Below the pieces are notes generated by a model. The model ran no database searches. It saw only the letters and a list, made by a program, of their open reading frames with translations, and was not told the origin of the DNA. Both the position numbers and the translations under genes were made by a program. Shown piece by piece: positions 9,560 through 18,765 of a stretch of 64,000 bases of DNA (its first letter is position 1; each line of letters opens with the position of its first letter). Source of the DNA: Gordonia shandongensis DSM 45094 (lineage in GTDB: Bacteria; Actinomycetota; Actinomycetes; Mycobacteriales; Mycobacteriaceae); the NCBI RefSeq assembly GCF_000423025.1, contig NZ_AUHE01000016.1, forward strand, positions 1-64,000, read 5' to 3'.

Positions 9560-9618
9560 CGGACCGGACGCGACCGGACGGGTCGGCGTGTCCGGGAACC
9601 GGGCGGCGCCGCGGTGCG

Positions 9619-9654
9619 TCCAACGGTGTGTGGGACTCCAACGGTGTGTGGGAC
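9619..9654 (+). repeat. exact 18-bp tandem duplication
   Basis: TCCAACGGTGTGTGGGAC occurs twice head to tail (9619-9636, 9637-9654) between recG and the HNH gene. It lies in the region where an upstream alternative start of the HNH gene could fall. Confidence 0.9.
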
Positions 9655-9711
9655 ACAGTGCAGTGGCGTCGGAGGTTCGGGCGGACGGCGACCGGGTGGC
9701 GGGTCATCGCG

Positions 9712-10443
9712 ATGCGGTGGCGGTGGATGCGTTCGCATCGCGCTCCGGGCCGTATCCGGATCACCGCGACCCAGTGGGTCGCACTCGTGGTGTTCGCGGC
9801 GTTGACGGTGACGGTCGCGGTGGGTGTCGGGTGGCCGCGCGAGCGGTCGTCGCTGCCCGCCGAGGTGGTGGCTGTGGCACGTGACCGGCTCGGCGCTCTG
9901 ACGGTCGTCGACCGGCGGCCCGCGGCGGGACGGGACTATGAGCGCGATGCGTTCGGGCCGGCGTGGACCGATGCGGCGGCGGTGGCCGGTGGTGGCAACG
10001 GGTGCGATACGCGGAACGACATCTTGGAGCGGGATGTCTCCGTGACGGCGCGGACGGCGGTCGCGTCGTGTCCGGAAGCGGTGGCGGCGGGCACGCTCAC
10101 CAGTCCGTACACGGGGCGCTCGATGAGTTTTCGGCGTGGCCGCGAGTCGGCGGCCGTGCAGATCGACCACATCGTTCCGCTCGCATACGCCTGGGATCTG
10201 GGTGCGTGGGAGTGGTCGCCGGACCGCCGGTGGTCGTTCGCGAACGATCCGGCGAACCTCGTCGCGGTCGATGCGGCGAGCAATCAGGCGAAGTCAGATC
10301 TGGAGCCGGCGCGGTGGATGCCTCCGCTGCGTGGCTTCCACTGCCAGTACGCGGTACAGATCGTCGTGGTCCTCGCAGCGTACGGGTTGCCGGTCGACGC
10401 GCCGTCGCGGACTATCCTCGACGGGGTCTTGGCCGGCTGTTGA
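9712..10443 (+). CDS. Membrane-anchored or secreted HNH endonuclease family protein
   Basis: A 243-residue protein. After a basic N terminus one hydrophobic helix (WVALVVFAALTVTVAVGV) would act as signal anchor, placing the rest outside. The HNH/DUF1524-type core is DHIVPLAYAWDLGAWEW followed by NDPANLVAVDAASNQAKSD. WMPP and the C-terminal CQYAVQIVVVLAAYGL are typical of this family of extracellular nucleases. The ATG at 9712 is chosen as the nearest start before the helix; an in-frame ATG at 9628 lies inside the tandem repeat. The same gene follows recG in mycobacteria (Rv2972c, from memory). DNA as substrate is inferred from the family. Confidence 0.85.
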   Translation: MRWRWMRSHRAPGRIRITATQWVALVVFAALTVTVAVGVGWPRERSSLPAEVVAVARDRLGALTVVDRRPAAGRDYERDAFGPAWTDAAAVAGGGNGCDTRNDILERDVSVTARTAVASCPEAVAAGTLTSPYTGRSMSFRRGRESAAVQIDHIVPLAYAWDLGAWEWSPDRRWSFANDPANLVAVDAASNQAKSDLEPARWMPPLRGFHCQYAVQIVVVLAAYGLPVDAPSRTILDGVLAGC

Positions 10444-10456
10444 TGAGGGGAGTCCC

Positions 10457-10864
10457 GTGGTGACCGGACCGATCGTGGTGAGCGCCGTCGTTCTGCGCGA
10501 CGAGCGCGGCCGGGTGGTGACGGTCCGTAAGCGGGGGACCTCGTCGTTCATGTTCCCGGGCGGGAAGATCGATGCCGGCGAGTCGGCCGCCGATGCCGCG
10601 GTGCGCGAGGTGCGCGAAGAACTCGGCGTGGACCTGGAGCGTGACGGCTTGACGTGGCTCGGGGACTTCCACACGCCCGCCGCCAACGAACCGGGCAGGT
10701 CGGTGCGCGCCACGGTGTTCTCCCACGCCCTCGTCGGTTCTCCGGCCCCACGGTCGGAGATCGTCGAGCTCGCGTGGGTCGATCCGGCGGACCCGAGCGA
10801 CCTCGATCTCGCCCCGCTGCTGCGCGACGCCGTCTTCCCCGCACTCGTCGCCGACCGACGGTGA
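10457..10864 (+). CDS. Nudix hydrolase
   Basis: A 135-residue Nudix-fold pyrophosphohydrolase. A perfect Nudix box is visible at residues about 33-55: GGKIDAGESAADAAV continuing into REVREELGV, i.e. Gx5Ex7REVxEELG, where the glutamates bind Mg2+. The N-terminal VVLRDERGRVVTVRKRGTSSFMFPGGK resembles the MutT-like housecleaning group. The substrate is not predictable. GTG at 10457 follows GAGGGGAG. The stop codon lies inside the first unit of the 17-bp repeat array. Confidence 0.9.
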   Translation: MVTGPIVVSAVVLRDERGRVVTVRKRGTSSFMFPGGKIDAGESAADAAVREVREELGVDLERDGLTWLGDFHTPAANEPGRSVRATVFSHALVGSPAPRSEIVELAWVDPADPSDLDLAPLLRDAVFPALVADRR

Positions 10865-10928
10865 CCCCACGACGGCGGTGACCCCACGACGACGATGACC
10901 CCACGACGACGATGACCCCACGACGACG
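10861..10928 (+). repeat. four-unit 17-bp tandem repeat (minisatellite)
   Basis: Four head-to-tail copies of [G/A]TGACCCCACGACG[G/A]CG at 10861-10877, 10878-10894, 10895-10911 and 10912-10928. The last two are identical. The first copy contains the Nudix stop codon. A 17-base unit is not a multiple of three, so copy-number change would not preserve a reading frame. It looks like a VNTR locus. Confidence 0.92.
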
Positions 10929-10945
10929 ATGTGCAATGGGGGGCG

Positions 10946-11458
10946 TCAGAGAGCGCGGCGCATGCATCCCCGGGGCCACGCGTCGAGTCCCGCGGCCGCC
11001 TCGTCGGACCGAATCCGGGCGAGGCCGGGTGACGGTGTCACGTATACGAAGCCCAACGACTCGTAATACGGCCCGTTCCACGGCACCTCGCGGTACGTCG
11101 TCAGGGTGAGCCCGTCGAGTCGTTCGCCGCGAGCCCAGTCGGCGGCCTGGTCGACGAGCGCGCGACCGAGACGGAGTCCGCGGTACTCGGGCCTCACGGA
11201 CACCTGCTCGATGTGCGCGCACCCGTCGACGACGTCGACGAGTAGGTAGCCGACGGGACGGGCATCAGCATCGACGACCCACGCGCGACCGTCATCGAGG
11301 TATGCGCGGAGGTCGTCGATGCCGAGTGGGTCGTCGCCGGCGACCAGGTCCATCCCCAGAGCGGAGAATGCGCGCCCAGCGGCCACCTCGATCTCCGGCA
11401 AAGCGTGGAGATCAGACGCCCGTGCAGCTCGGATGTGGAAACGGTCCACTCGGGTCAC
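10946..11458 (-). CDS. GNAT family N-acetyltransferase
   Basis: A 170-residue GNAT-fold protein. The acetyl-CoA loop is VSVRPEYRGLRLGRALVDQA (motif A: Q/RxxGxG/A type, here R-G-L-R-L-G-R-A) at about residues 86-105. YYESLGFVYV (motif B, residues about 133-142) is near the C-terminal third. The acceptor is unknown. The GTG start overlaps the DUF305 stop by 4 bases (GTGA), so it is translated from the same mRNA as the upstream lipoprotein gene. Confidence 0.85.
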   Translation of the reverse strand: MTRVDRFHIRAARASDLHALPEIEVAAGRAFSALGMDLVAGDDPLGIDDLRAYLDDGRAWVVDADARPVGYLLVDVVDGCAHIEQVSVRPEYRGLRLGRALVDQAADWARGERLDGLTLTTYREVPWNGPYYESLGFVYVTPSPGLARIRSDEAAAGLDAWPRGCMRRAL

Positions 11459-12066
11459 AGCTCCTTGAGGAGTGCCTTCATCTGGTCGATCTCCTTCTGC
11501 TGGGACTCGACGATGGCCTTCGACATGGTGATCGAGTCGGCGTGGCGGCCGTCCTCGATCTCGTCCTCGGCCATGGTCACGGCGCCCTCGTGATGCTCGA
11601 TCATCTGGGTCAGGAACATCTTGGCGGCCTCGGTGCCCTCGGCGGCGCGGAGCTCATCGAGCTCCTCCTCGGACAGCATGCCGTCCATCTCGTGGTCCAT
11701 CTCCTGGTGCTCCGGCTCGCCCCAGCCCTTCAACCAGGCCTTCAACTGCGCGATCTCGGGGCCCTGAGCGTCCTTGATCTGCGTGGCCAGCGTCGTCACC
11801 GATTCGGGGATGTCCTTCTTGCCCAAGATGATGTCGCTCATCACAAGCGCCTGCTCGTGGTGCGGCAGCATCATCTGCGCGAACATCACGTCGGCCGCAT
11901 TGTGCTCACCGGCGTCCTGCGACGCCGACTCCGACGCGTGCTGCGACGACGACATGGACGACATGTCGTGCGTCTCGGTCGACGCCTCCTCCGACGGGCT
12001 GCAGGCGGCGACGCTGACGGCGATGGCGGCTGCTGCGACGGCGGCCGCCGCGGTACGAGTTCTCAA
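11455..12066 (-). CDS. DUF305 family lipoprotein
   Basis: A 203-residue exported protein. The signal peptide ends in VSVAACSPS, a lipobox with the lipidated cysteine at about residue 22. A Ser/Thr/His-rich linker follows, then two DUF305 units with the family motifs FAQMMLPHHEQALVMSD and FLTQMIEHHEGAVTMAEDEI, whose paired histidines and methionines suggest copper binding. DUF305 genes often lie beside copper resistance genes. The start is TTG at 12066 with GGGAGA upstream; no ATG is in frame before the signal peptide. It is divergent from the response regulator at 12215, which may control it (inference). Confidence 0.88.
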   Translation of the reverse strand: MRTRTAAAAVAAAAIAVSVAACSPSEEASTETHDMSSMSSSQHASESASQDAGEHNAADVMFAQMMLPHHEQALVMSDIILGKKDIPESVTTLATQIKDAQGPEIAQLKAWLKGWGEPEHQEMDHEMDGMLSEEELDELRAAEGTEAAKMFLTQMIEHHEGAVTMAEDEIEDGRHADSITMSKAIVESQQKEIDQMKALLKEL

Positions 12067-12214
12067 CAGATCTCCCTTTCCGATCGATTCGCCGCCAGTC
12101 TGCCCGACGCGGTCGCCGGATTCGGTTGTCGTTGTGTGAAGGTTTGCTCAAGATCGCGGCCCCGAGAACACGGCCCGACGGCGGTCGGCCACCCCGTCCG
12201 GCCATGATGGGGGA

Positions 12215-12919
12215 ATGTCTGCACGGGCCATGGTGGTGGAGGACGAGACGGCGCTCGCGTCGCTCGTCGCGTCGTATCTGGAACGCGACGGATTCGAGGT
12301 GACGGTGAGCGGCGACGGACTGGAAGCCGTCGACCTCGCCCGCAGCGTCGACCCCGACGTCGTGGTCCTCGACCTCGGTCTCCCGCGGCTCGACGGCGTC
12401 GAGGTCTGCCGACGGCTGCGGACCTTCTCCGACGCCTACGTGGTGATGTTGACGGCGCGCGCCGACGAGGTCGACACCCTGGTGGGGCTGTCGGTGGGCG
12501 CCGACGACTACATGACCAAACCGTTCAGCCCGCGGGAGTTGTCGGCGCGGATCGGCGCGCGGATGCGGCGTCCCCGCAGCGGTTTCACCGGCGACGACCC
12601 GAGCCGGGAGACACGCGGCCGCGTGATCGGCGACCTGACGATCGACGTCCCCGGCCGTGAGGTCACGGTCGGCGGCGAACCGGTGCACCTCACCCGCACC
12701 GAGTTCGACGTGCTCGAAGCGCTGTCGTCGGCGCCCGGGACGGTGTTCTCCCGCGCGCTGCTCATCGAGACCGTGTGGGGCCCGGAATGGGTGGGCGACG
12801 ACCACCTGGTGGACGTCCACATCGCCCACGTTCGCCGCAAACTCGGCGACGACGCGTCGAATCCGCGCTACGTGCGGACCGTGCGCGGCGTCGGCTACCG
12901 GATGGGCACCGGCCGGTGA
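12215..12919 (+). CDS. OmpR/PhoB-family response regulator
   Basis: A 234-residue two-domain regulator. The receiver domain has the acidic pair VVEDE (residues 7-11), the phospho-acceptor Asp53 in [19 protein letters not shown] and the conserved Lys in [14 protein letters not shown] winged-helix DNA-binding domain (about residues 135-230) ends with [13 protein letters not shown] and [11 protein letters not shown]. It forms one operon with the histidine kinase, overlapping it by 4 bases, and is divergent from the DUF305 lipoprotein. The signal and targets are unknown. Confidence 0.95.
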   Translation: MSARAMVVEDETALASLVASYLERDGFEVTVSGDGLEAVDLARSVDPDVVVLDLGLPRLDGVEVCRRLRTFSDAYVVMLTARADEVDTLVGLSVGADDYMTKPFSPRELSARIGARMRRPRSGFTGDDPSRETRGRVIGDLTIDVPGREVTVGGEPVHLTRTEFDVLEALSSAPGTVFSRALLIETVWGPEWVGDDHLVDVHIAHVRRKLGDDASNPRYVRTVRGVGYRMGTGR

Positions 12920-14058
12920 TCGGGGCTCGGCGGGTGCGCCGACCGATGACGGTCGGGACCGGGTTGATGATCGCCATGTCGATCGTCGTCATCGGCTGCG
13001 CCGTCAGCGCCCTCGTCGTGGCGTGGGCGCTGGCCCCCGGGATCTTCCACGATCACCTCCACCAGGCGGGCATCGACCAGGACTCCGACGAGGCCATGCA
13101 CGTGGAGCGGGCGTTCGCCGACTCGGTGGGACTCTCGTGGGGGTTGGCCGCAGCCGTCTCGACGCTGCTGGCGTTGGCGATCAGCTGGTATCTGGCACGC
13201 CGCGTCCAGCGCACGGTGACCGCCGTGGCGGCGTCGGCCGCCCTCATCGCCGACGGCCGATACGACACCCGGGTCGACGGCGGCGGGATGGGGCGGGAGT
13301 TCACCGAGCTCGCCGACGCCGTCAACCGGCTCGCCGGACGCCTGGGCAGCACCGAGGAGACCCGTCGGCGGATGCTGTCGGACCTGGCGCACGAGATGCG
13401 GACGCCGCTGGCGACCATCGACTCCTATCTGGAGGCCATCGACGACGGTGTCCGCGACCCCGACGCCGAGACGATGGCGATCCTGCATGCGGGGACCGAC
13501 CGGCTCCGACGTCTCGCCGAGGACGTGACCGCGGTGTCGCAGGCGCAGGAGCGGGTCCTCTCGGTGATCCCGGAACCGATCGGGATCGGCGACCTGCTCG
13601 AGTCGGCGGCCGCAGAGGTGCGGGCGGCCTACGCCGAGAAGGGCGTCGACCTCGTCGTCACCGTCGACGCGGCGGCGGGCCCGGTGGACGCCGAGGTGTG
13701 CGTCGACCCCGCTCGGATGCGCCAGGTGATGGGGAACCTGCTCACCAACGCGCTTCGGCACACGCCGTCCGGCGGCACCGTGACCCTGTCGTCGCGGATG
13801 GAGGGCGACCGGCGGGTGATCGCGGTCGTCGACACCGGCGAGGGGATCGCCGCCGACCACCTCCCGCATGTGTTCGACCGGTTCTACCGTGCGGACACGG
13901 CCCGCGACCGCGACCACGGCGGCAGCGGGATCGGCCTGACGATCGTGGCGGCGCTCGTCGAAGCGCACGGCGGCGGCGTCGTCGCCGAGAGCGACGGCCC
14001 GGGGCGCGGCGCCCGGTTCCGGGTCCTGCTTCCCGCCGCGGCTACCCTGAATGCATGA
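12916..14058 (+). CDS. Two-component sensor histidine kinase
   Basis: A 380-residue membrane kinase with two hydrophobic helices (about residues 12-36 and 69-90) around a short external loop that contains FHDHLHQ and HVERAF. Its several histidines could bind a metal (inference). A HAMP-like segment precedes the H-box [19 protein letters not shown]. The N-box is [16 protein letters not shown], and the G-boxes are [23 protein letters not shown] and [14 protein letters not shown] at 12916 overlaps the regulator stop. Its own stop overlaps the proA start. Confidence 0.94.
   Translation: MIGARRVRRPMTVGTGLMIAMSIVVIGCAVSALVVAWALAPGIFHDHLHQAGIDQDSDEAMHVERAFADSVGLSWGLAAAVSTLLALAISWYLARRVQRTVTAVAASAALIADGRYDTRVDGGGMGREFTELADAVNRLAGRLGSTEETRRRMLSDLAHEMRTPLATIDSYLEAIDDGVRDPDAETMAILHAGTDRLRRLAEDVTAVSQAQERVLSVIPEPIGIGDLLESAAAEVRAAYAEKGVDLVVTVDAAAGPVDAEVCVDPARMRQVMGNLLTNALRHTPSGGTVTLSSRMEGDRRVIAVVDTGEGIAADHLPHVFDRFYRADTARDRDHGGSGIGLTIVAALVEAHGGGVVAESDGPGRGARFRVLLPAAATLNA
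14043..14048 (+). promoter_or_regulatory. -10 hexamer of a probable leaderless proA promoter
   Basis: TACCCT lies inside the last codons of the histidine kinase and ends 7 bases before the proA ATG. proA could therefore be transcribed on its own from its A+1. Confidence 0.45.
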
Positions 14059-15332
14059 GTGCACCCACCGCTGAACCGGTCGGGGCGGCCGCCGACGTGT
14101 CGGCCGTCGTCACCGATCTCGCGACCGCCGCCAAGGCGGCGTCCCGAACACTCGGCCAGCTCACCACGGCGCAGAAGAACACCGTGCTGCTCGCGGCCGC
14201 CGACGCCATCGACGCCGCGTCGGACGACGTTCTGGCGGCCAACGCCGAGGACGTCGCCCGAGCCGAGGCCTCGGGCACCGAACCGGCCCTCGTCGACCGA
14301 CTGCGGTTGACGGCCGACCGCGTCGCGGGCATCACCGGCGGCCTGCGCCAGGTGGCGGCGCTGCCCGACCCGATCGGCGAGGTCATGGAGGGCAAGACGC
14401 TGCCGAACGGGCTCGAGTTGCGTCGGCTGCGTGTACCGCTCGGCGTCGTCGGCTTCGTGTACGAGGCCCGGCCCAATGTGACCGTCGACGGCTTCGGCAT
14501 CTCGTTCAAGTCGGGTAACGCCGTGCTGCTGCGCGGATCGTCGTCGGCGGCGAGCTCCAACGCGGCGCTGGTCGCGGTGCTCCGCGACGTGCTGTCGGCG
14601 CACGGCGTGGACGCCGACGCGGTGGCCCTGCTGCCCAGTGAGAGCCGCGAGAGCGTCACGGCCCTCATCCGGGCTCGCGGACTGGTGGACGTGGTCGTCC
14701 CGCGCGGCGGTGCCGGACTCATCGCGGCCGTGGTCGCCGACGCGACGGTGCCGACGATCGAGACCGGGACCGGCAACTGCCACGTGTACGTGCACGGCGC
14801 CGCCGACGTCGACGTCGCCACGCGGATCGTGCTCAACGCGAAGACCCGCCGGCCGAGCGTGTGCAACACCGTCGAGACCGTCCTCATCGACGCGGCGGTC
14901 GCCGACACCGCGCTCCCGTCGATCGTGTCGGCGCTGCAGTCGCAGGGCGTCGTGATCCACGGTGAGGAACCCGGCATGGAACCGGCCACCGAGGACGACT
15001 GGCATCGCGAATACCTGTCGCTCGACGTCGCGCTCAAGGTGGTCGACGGCTTGGACGCCGCCATCGATCACATCGCCGCGTACGGTACCGGCCACACGGA
15101 GGCCATCGTCACCGGTGACCTGGCGGCGGCGCGCGAGTTCACCGCCCGCGTCGACGCCGCGGCCGTCATGGTCAACGCGTCGACCGCGTTCACCGACGGT
15201 GAGCAGTTCGGTTTCGGCGCCGAGATCGGCATCTCGACGCAGAAGCTGCATGCCCGCGGCCCGATGGGTCTGCCGGAACTCACGTCGACCAAGTGGATCG
15301 TGTGGGGCGACGGACAGGTCAGGCCGGCATGA
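14055..15332 (+). CDS. proA: Gamma-glutamyl phosphate reductase
   Basis: NADPH-dependent reduction of glutamyl-5-phosphate to the semialdehyde in proline synthesis. The 425 residues are normal for Pro[20 protein letters not shown] (near residue 120) and [15 protein letters not shown] are family signatures. The catalytic cysteine lies in [13 protein letters not shown], and HTEAIVTGD and [23 protein letters not shown] follow. Its ATG overlaps the kinase stop by 4 bases but also has its own leaderless-type -10. The following AAA+ gene overlaps it by 4 bases. Confidence 0.97.
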   Translation: MSAPTAEPVGAAADVSAVVTDLATAAKAASRTLGQLTTAQKNTVLLAAADAIDAASDDVLAANAEDVARAEASGTEPALVDRLRLTADRVAGITGGLRQVAALPDPIGEVMEGKTLPNGLELRRLRVPLGVVGFVYEARPNVTVDGFGISFKSGNAVLLRGSSSAASSNAALVAVLRDVLSAHGVDADAVALLPSESRESVTALIRARGLVDVVVPRGGAGLIAAVVADATVPTIETGTGNCHVYVHGAADVDVATRIVLNAKTRRPSVCNTVETVLIDAAVADTALPSIVSALQSQGVVIHGEEPGMEPATEDDWHREYLSLDVALKVVDGLDAAIDHIAAYGTGHTEAIVTGDLAAAREFTARVDAAAVMVNASTAFTDGEQFGFGAEIGISTQKLHARGPMGLPELTSTKWIVWGDGQVRPA

Positions 15333-16246
15333 CGGCGGCGAACATCGAACCGCAGTTCGCCGACGTCGACGACGTCCGCGACCGGCTGCGCGGGACCGGG
15401 TATCTCGCCGACGAGGCCACCGCGACCACCGCGTTCCTCGCCGACCGGTTGGGGAAGCCGCTGCTGGTCGAAGGGCCGGCGGGTGTCGGGAAGACGGAGC
15501 TCGCGCGGGCGTTGGCGCAGGCCACCGGGGCCGATCTGGTGCGTTTGCAGTGCTACGAGGGCATCGACGAGGCGCGCGCCCTGTACGAGTGGAACCACGC
15601 CAAGCAGATCCTGGCGATCCAGTCGGCCGGACAGCGCGACTGGGATGCGACGAAGGGCGACATCTTCTCCGAGGAGTTCCTCCTCGCCCGGCCACTGCTG
15701 ACGGCGATCTCGCGGACCGAGCCGACGGTGCTGCTCATCGACGAGATCGACAAGGCCGACGTCGACATCGAGGGGCTCCTGCTGGAGGTCCTCAGCGATT
15801 TCGCGATCACGATTCCGGAGATGGGCACCGTCACCGCGGTGCGTCGGCCGATCGTCCTGCTGACGTCGAACGCCAACCGCGAGCTGTCCGAGGCGCTCAA
15901 ACGGCGCTGCCTGTACCTCTACATCGACTTTCCGGATGCGGCGCTCGAACGCGAGATCCTCGCGTCGCGGGTGCCGGAGCTGCCCGACCGGCTCGCCGAG
16001 GAGATCGTGCGGATCGTCGGGGTGCTGCGCACTCTCGACATCCGGAAGAAGCCGTCGGTGGCCGAGACGATCGACTGGGGGCACACGCTGCTGGCGATGA
16101 CCGCCGGCGAGCAGGCGAAGGCCGGTGGGCTGGACGATTCGCTGGTCGCGCGGACCCTGGGGGTGGTGCTCAAGCATCGTCCCGACGTGAAGACGGCGCT
16201 GCGGGAGCTCAAACTCGGTCCGGCGGCGTTGACCGGCAAGGCGTAA
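15329..16246 (+). CDS. MoxR-family AAA+ ATPase
   Basis: A 305-residue AAA+ chaperone-like ATPase. Walker A is [15 protein letters not shown] (about residues 47-61) and Walker B is [15 protein letters not shown]. Sensor 1 is [18 protein letters not shown], with an arginine-finger-like RRC. The [18 protein letters not shown] segment is typical of MoxR proteins that mature metalloenzymes or complexes. It is paired with a VWA protein directly downstream (7 bases), the standard MoxR-VWA couple (Rv2426c/Rv2425c in M. tuberculosis, from memory). The client complex is unknown. Confidence 0.92.
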   Translation: MTAANIEPQFADVDDVRDRLRGTGYLADEATATTAFLADRLGKPLLVEGPAGVGKTELARALAQATGADLVRLQCYEGIDEARALYEWNHAKQILAIQSAGQRDWDATKGDIFSEEFLLARPLLTAISRTEPTVLLIDEIDKADVDIEGLLLEVLSDFAITIPEMGTVTAVRRPIVLLTSNANRELSEALKRRCLYLYIDFPDAALEREILASRVPELPDRLAEEIVRIVGVLRTLDIRKKPSVAETIDWGHTLLAMTAGEQAKAGGLDDSLVARTLGVVLKHRPDVKTALRELKLGPAALTGKA

Positions 16247-16253
16247 CCGGCCG

Positions 16254-17657
16254 ATGACCGACCAGCTCGTCGACAACCTCACCGGGCTCGTGGACGATCT
16301 CCGCGGCCGCGGCATCACCGTCGGCCCGTCGGGGTTGATCGACGCCGGTCAGGCGATGAGCGTCCTCGACCTCCTCGACCGGGAGTCGTTGCGGGAGGGG
16401 TTGGCGGCGACGCTGCTCGACGACCACACCCACCGAGACACCTTCGACCTGTGTTTCGAACTGTGGTTTCCGCTGGGGTCGGCCGCCAGGCGGTCGGCCG
16501 TCGAGCTTCCGCGCGACGAGGACGGCACCGTCGACGCCGAGGCGTTGCGGGATCTGGCCGTCGACGTGCTGGCCGACGACGAGGCGATGAGCGACGGTCG
16601 GTTCGACCAGCTGGTGGCGATGATCGTCGGCGAGATGGGACAGTACGAGTCGGCGCGGGGCGAATCGTATTCGGTGTACCAGGCGATGTCCTCGCTGTCG
16701 CCGCAGACGCTCATCGCCCGGATCGCGGCGGCGATGGCCGGTGGCCGCGAGACCGGTGAGGGCGGTCGGCCGGGCACCGATCCGCTGCATCGGCGCGCCG
16801 CCCGTGACGCGACGTCGCGGCTGCGGGACGCGGTGGAGACCGAGACGCAGCGTCGGATGGCGGAGATCCGCGGGCGCGACGCCGTCGCCGGCTACGCGGT
16901 GCCGAAGCTCCCGGAGATGATCGACTTCTTCTCGGCGAACCCGCAGGACATGATCAAACTGCGGCGCACGATCGACCCGATCGCCCGGCTGCTGGCGGCC
17001 AAGCTCGAGTTCCGCAGGAGACGCAATTCGCGGGGCGCAGTCGATGTGCGCGCCACGCTCCGCGCATCGATGTCGACCGGCGGCGTGCCGGTGGAACTGC
17101 GGCGCCGCCGTCCGCGCCCCGGAAAACCCGAACTCATCGTGATCTGCGACGTGTCCGGGTCGGTCGCGGGGTTCAGCCAGTTCACCCTCCAACTCGTGTA
17201 CGCGCTGCGTCAGCAGTTCTCGCATGTGCGGGTGTTCGCATTCGTCGACACGGTCGACGAGGTGACCGACTACTTCGACCGCGGCAACAGCGACGAGCAG
17301 TTCGGTGAGCGGATGACCCGGATGCTCGGGGAGGCGGCGATCAGCACCCGCGACGGACACTCCGACTACGGGCACATGCTCAAGGGGTTCAACGACCGTT
17401 ACGGCGACTCCCTGACGCATCGCAGCGCACTGTTGATCCTCGGCGACGCCCGCAACAACTTCCGCCCGACGCACGTCGAGGCCCTCGCGCAGATGCGCGA
17501 TCGCGTCCGCAACGCCTACTGGCTCAACCCGGAGCGGCGGACGGCCTGGGACTCGGGCGACTCCGATGCGAGCAAGTACGGCGACGTGGTCGAGATGTTC
17601 GAATGCCGCAATGCGGACCAGCTGGCGACGGTGATCGCCGATCTCCTGCCCGTCTGA
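16254..17657 (+). CDS. VWA domain-containing protein (CoxE-like)
   Basis: A 467-residue cytoplasmic protein with no signal peptide. The N-terminal two thirds are helical and rich in charged residues. The C-terminal VWA domain starts near residue 290 with the MIDAS motif [15 protein letters not shown] and continues with [24 protein letters not shown] and [10 protein letters not shown]. This is the CoxE/YehP-type partner of the MoxR ATPase immediately upstream. Together they probably insert a metal into, or remodel, an unidentified client. Confidence 0.9.
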   Translation: MTDQLVDNLTGLVDDLRGRGITVGPSGLIDAGQAMSVLDLLDRESLREGLAATLLDDHTHRDTFDLCFELWFPLGSAARRSAVELPRDEDGTVDAEALRDLAVDVLADDEAMSDGRFDQLVAMIVGEMGQYESARGESYSVYQAMSSLSPQTLIARIAAAMAGGRETGEGGRPGTDPLHRRAARDATSRLRDAVETETQRRMAEIRGRDAVAGYAVPKLPEMIDFFSANPQDMIKLRRTIDPIARLLAAKLEFRRRRNSRGAVDVRATLRASMSTGGVPVELRRRRPRPGKPELIVICDVSGSVAGFSQFTLQLVYALRQQFSHVRVFAFVDTVDEVTDYFDRGNSDEQFGERMTRMLGEAAISTRDGHSDYGHMLKGFNDRYGDSLTHRSALLILGDARNNFRPTHVEALAQMRDRVRNAYWLNPERRTAWDSGDSDASKYGDVVEMFECRNADQLATVIADLLPV

Positions 17658-17695
17658 CGGGCGATCCCCGGGACGGCTGCGCGCGTCGTCCCGCG

Positions 17696-17701
17696 TAACA
17701 T
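17696..17701 (+). promoter_or_regulatory. -10 hexamer before nadD
   Basis: TAACAT ends 9 bases before the nadD ATG, with no Shine-Dalgarno between. This points to a leaderless or nearly leaderless transcript. Confidence 0.4.
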
Positions 17702-17709
17702 CAACGGGC

Positions 17710-18363
17710 ATGTCACAGGCCGCACGCGAACCGCGCCGCATCGGGGTGATGGGCGGGACGTTCGACCCGATCCACAACGGGCACCTGGTGGCGGCCAGCG
17801 AGGTCGCCCACCGGATCGGACTCGATGTGGTGATCTTCGTGCCGACCGGCCGCCCCTGGCAGAAGGAGGGACGGCTCGCCGACGATCCGGAACGGACCGT
17901 GAGTCCGGCCGAGCACCGCTATCTGATGACGGTGATCGCCACGGCGTCGAATCCGCAGTTCACCGTCAGCAGGGTCGACGTGGAGCGCGGCGGCGTCACC
18001 TACACCGTCGACACGCTGCGCGATCTGCGCAGCGCGTACCCCGACGACGAGCTGTACTTCATCACCGGTGCGGACGCCCTCGAGACCATCCTGTCCTGGC
18101 ATGATTGGGAGGACCTGTTCGAGCTGGCGAACTTCATCGGAGTCTCCCGGCCCGGATACGAGCTCAACGCAACCCATCTGCTGGAACATCTGGCGACCAA
18201 ACCCGCCGAAGCCCTGCAGATGTTGGAGATCCCGGCGCTGGCGATCTCCTCCACCGACTGCCGTGTGCGTGCCGCCGCAGGCCGTCCCGTCTGGTACCTG
18301 GTGCCCGACGGGGTGGTGCAGTACATCGCCAAGCACGGCCTGTACCGAAAGGACCCCGCGTGA
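17710..18363 (+). CDS. nadD: Nicotinate-nucleotide adenylyltransferase
   Basis: Transfers AMP from ATP to nicotinate mononucleotide in NAD synthesis. The 217 residues match bacterial Nad[19 protein letters not shown] (residues 14-31) carries the (T/H)xGH nucleotidyltransferase motif. [21 protein letters not shown] and the C-terminal [11 protein letters not shown] (the ISSTxxR motif) complete the signature. It is the first gene of the nadD-rsfS-gpgP-octT row; the rsfS GTG overlaps its stop. Confidence 0.96.
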   Translation: MSQAAREPRRIGVMGGTFDPIHNGHLVAASEVAHRIGLDVVIFVPTGRPWQKEGRLADDPERTVSPAEHRYLMTVIATASNPQFTVSRVDVERGGVTYTVDTLRDLRSAYPDDELYFITGADALETILSWHDWEDLFELANFIGVSRPGYELNATHLLEHLATKPAEALQMLEIPALAISSTDCRVRAAAGRPVWYLVPDGVVQYIAKHGLYRKDPA

Positions 18364-18746
18364 CCGCCTCCGCCGAATCCAAGGAGATGGCGTCGATCGC
18401 CGCCCGCGCCGCCGCCGACCTGGTGGCGAAGGACGTGACGGCCATCGACGTCTCCGAGCAACTCGTGATCACCGACATCTTCCTGATCGCGTCGGCCGAC
18501 AACGAACGCCAGGTCAATGCGATCGTCGAAGAGGTGGAGGACCGGTTGCGCGACGCCGGCCACAAGCCGCTGCGCCGCGAGGGGACCCGCGAGGGGCGGT
18601 GGGCGCTGCTCGACTACGGCGAGATCGTGATCCACGTGCAGCACGACGACGAGCGTGATTTCTACGGGCTCGAACGCCTGTGGAAGGACTGCCCGGTGAT
18701 CGAGGTCGACGGCGCCCCGCCGACGGCGCACCCCGGTGAGGACTGA
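18360..18746 (+). CDS. rsfS: Ribosome silencing factor
   Basis: A 128-residue RsfS/Iojap protein that binds L14 and blocks subunit joining when nutrients are low. The family segments [42 protein letters not shown] and the C-terminal [14 protein letters not shown] are all present. The GTG start overlaps the nadD stop (GTGA). Its last four codons and stop are part of a 17-bp tandem duplication whose second copy provides the start codon of the next gene. Confidence 0.95.
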   Translation: MTASAESKEMASIAARAAADLVAKDVTAIDVSEQLVITDIFLIASADNERQVNAIVEEVEDRLRDAGHKPLRREGTREGRWALLDYGEIVIHVQHDDERDFYGLERLWKDCPVIEVDGAPPTAHPGED

Positions 18747-18765
18747 GGCCCGGTGAGGACTGAGG
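18732..18765 (+). repeat. exact 17-bp tandem duplication across the rsfS/gpgP junction
   Basis: CCCGGTGAGGACTGAGG occurs at 18732-18748 and 18749-18765. The TGA in the first copy stops rsfS. The GTG in the second copy starts the next gene. Confidence 0.93.

Noticed and set aside
10861..10928. CRISPR array
   Set aside because: The units are directly adjacent without spacers, and no cas gene is in the window.
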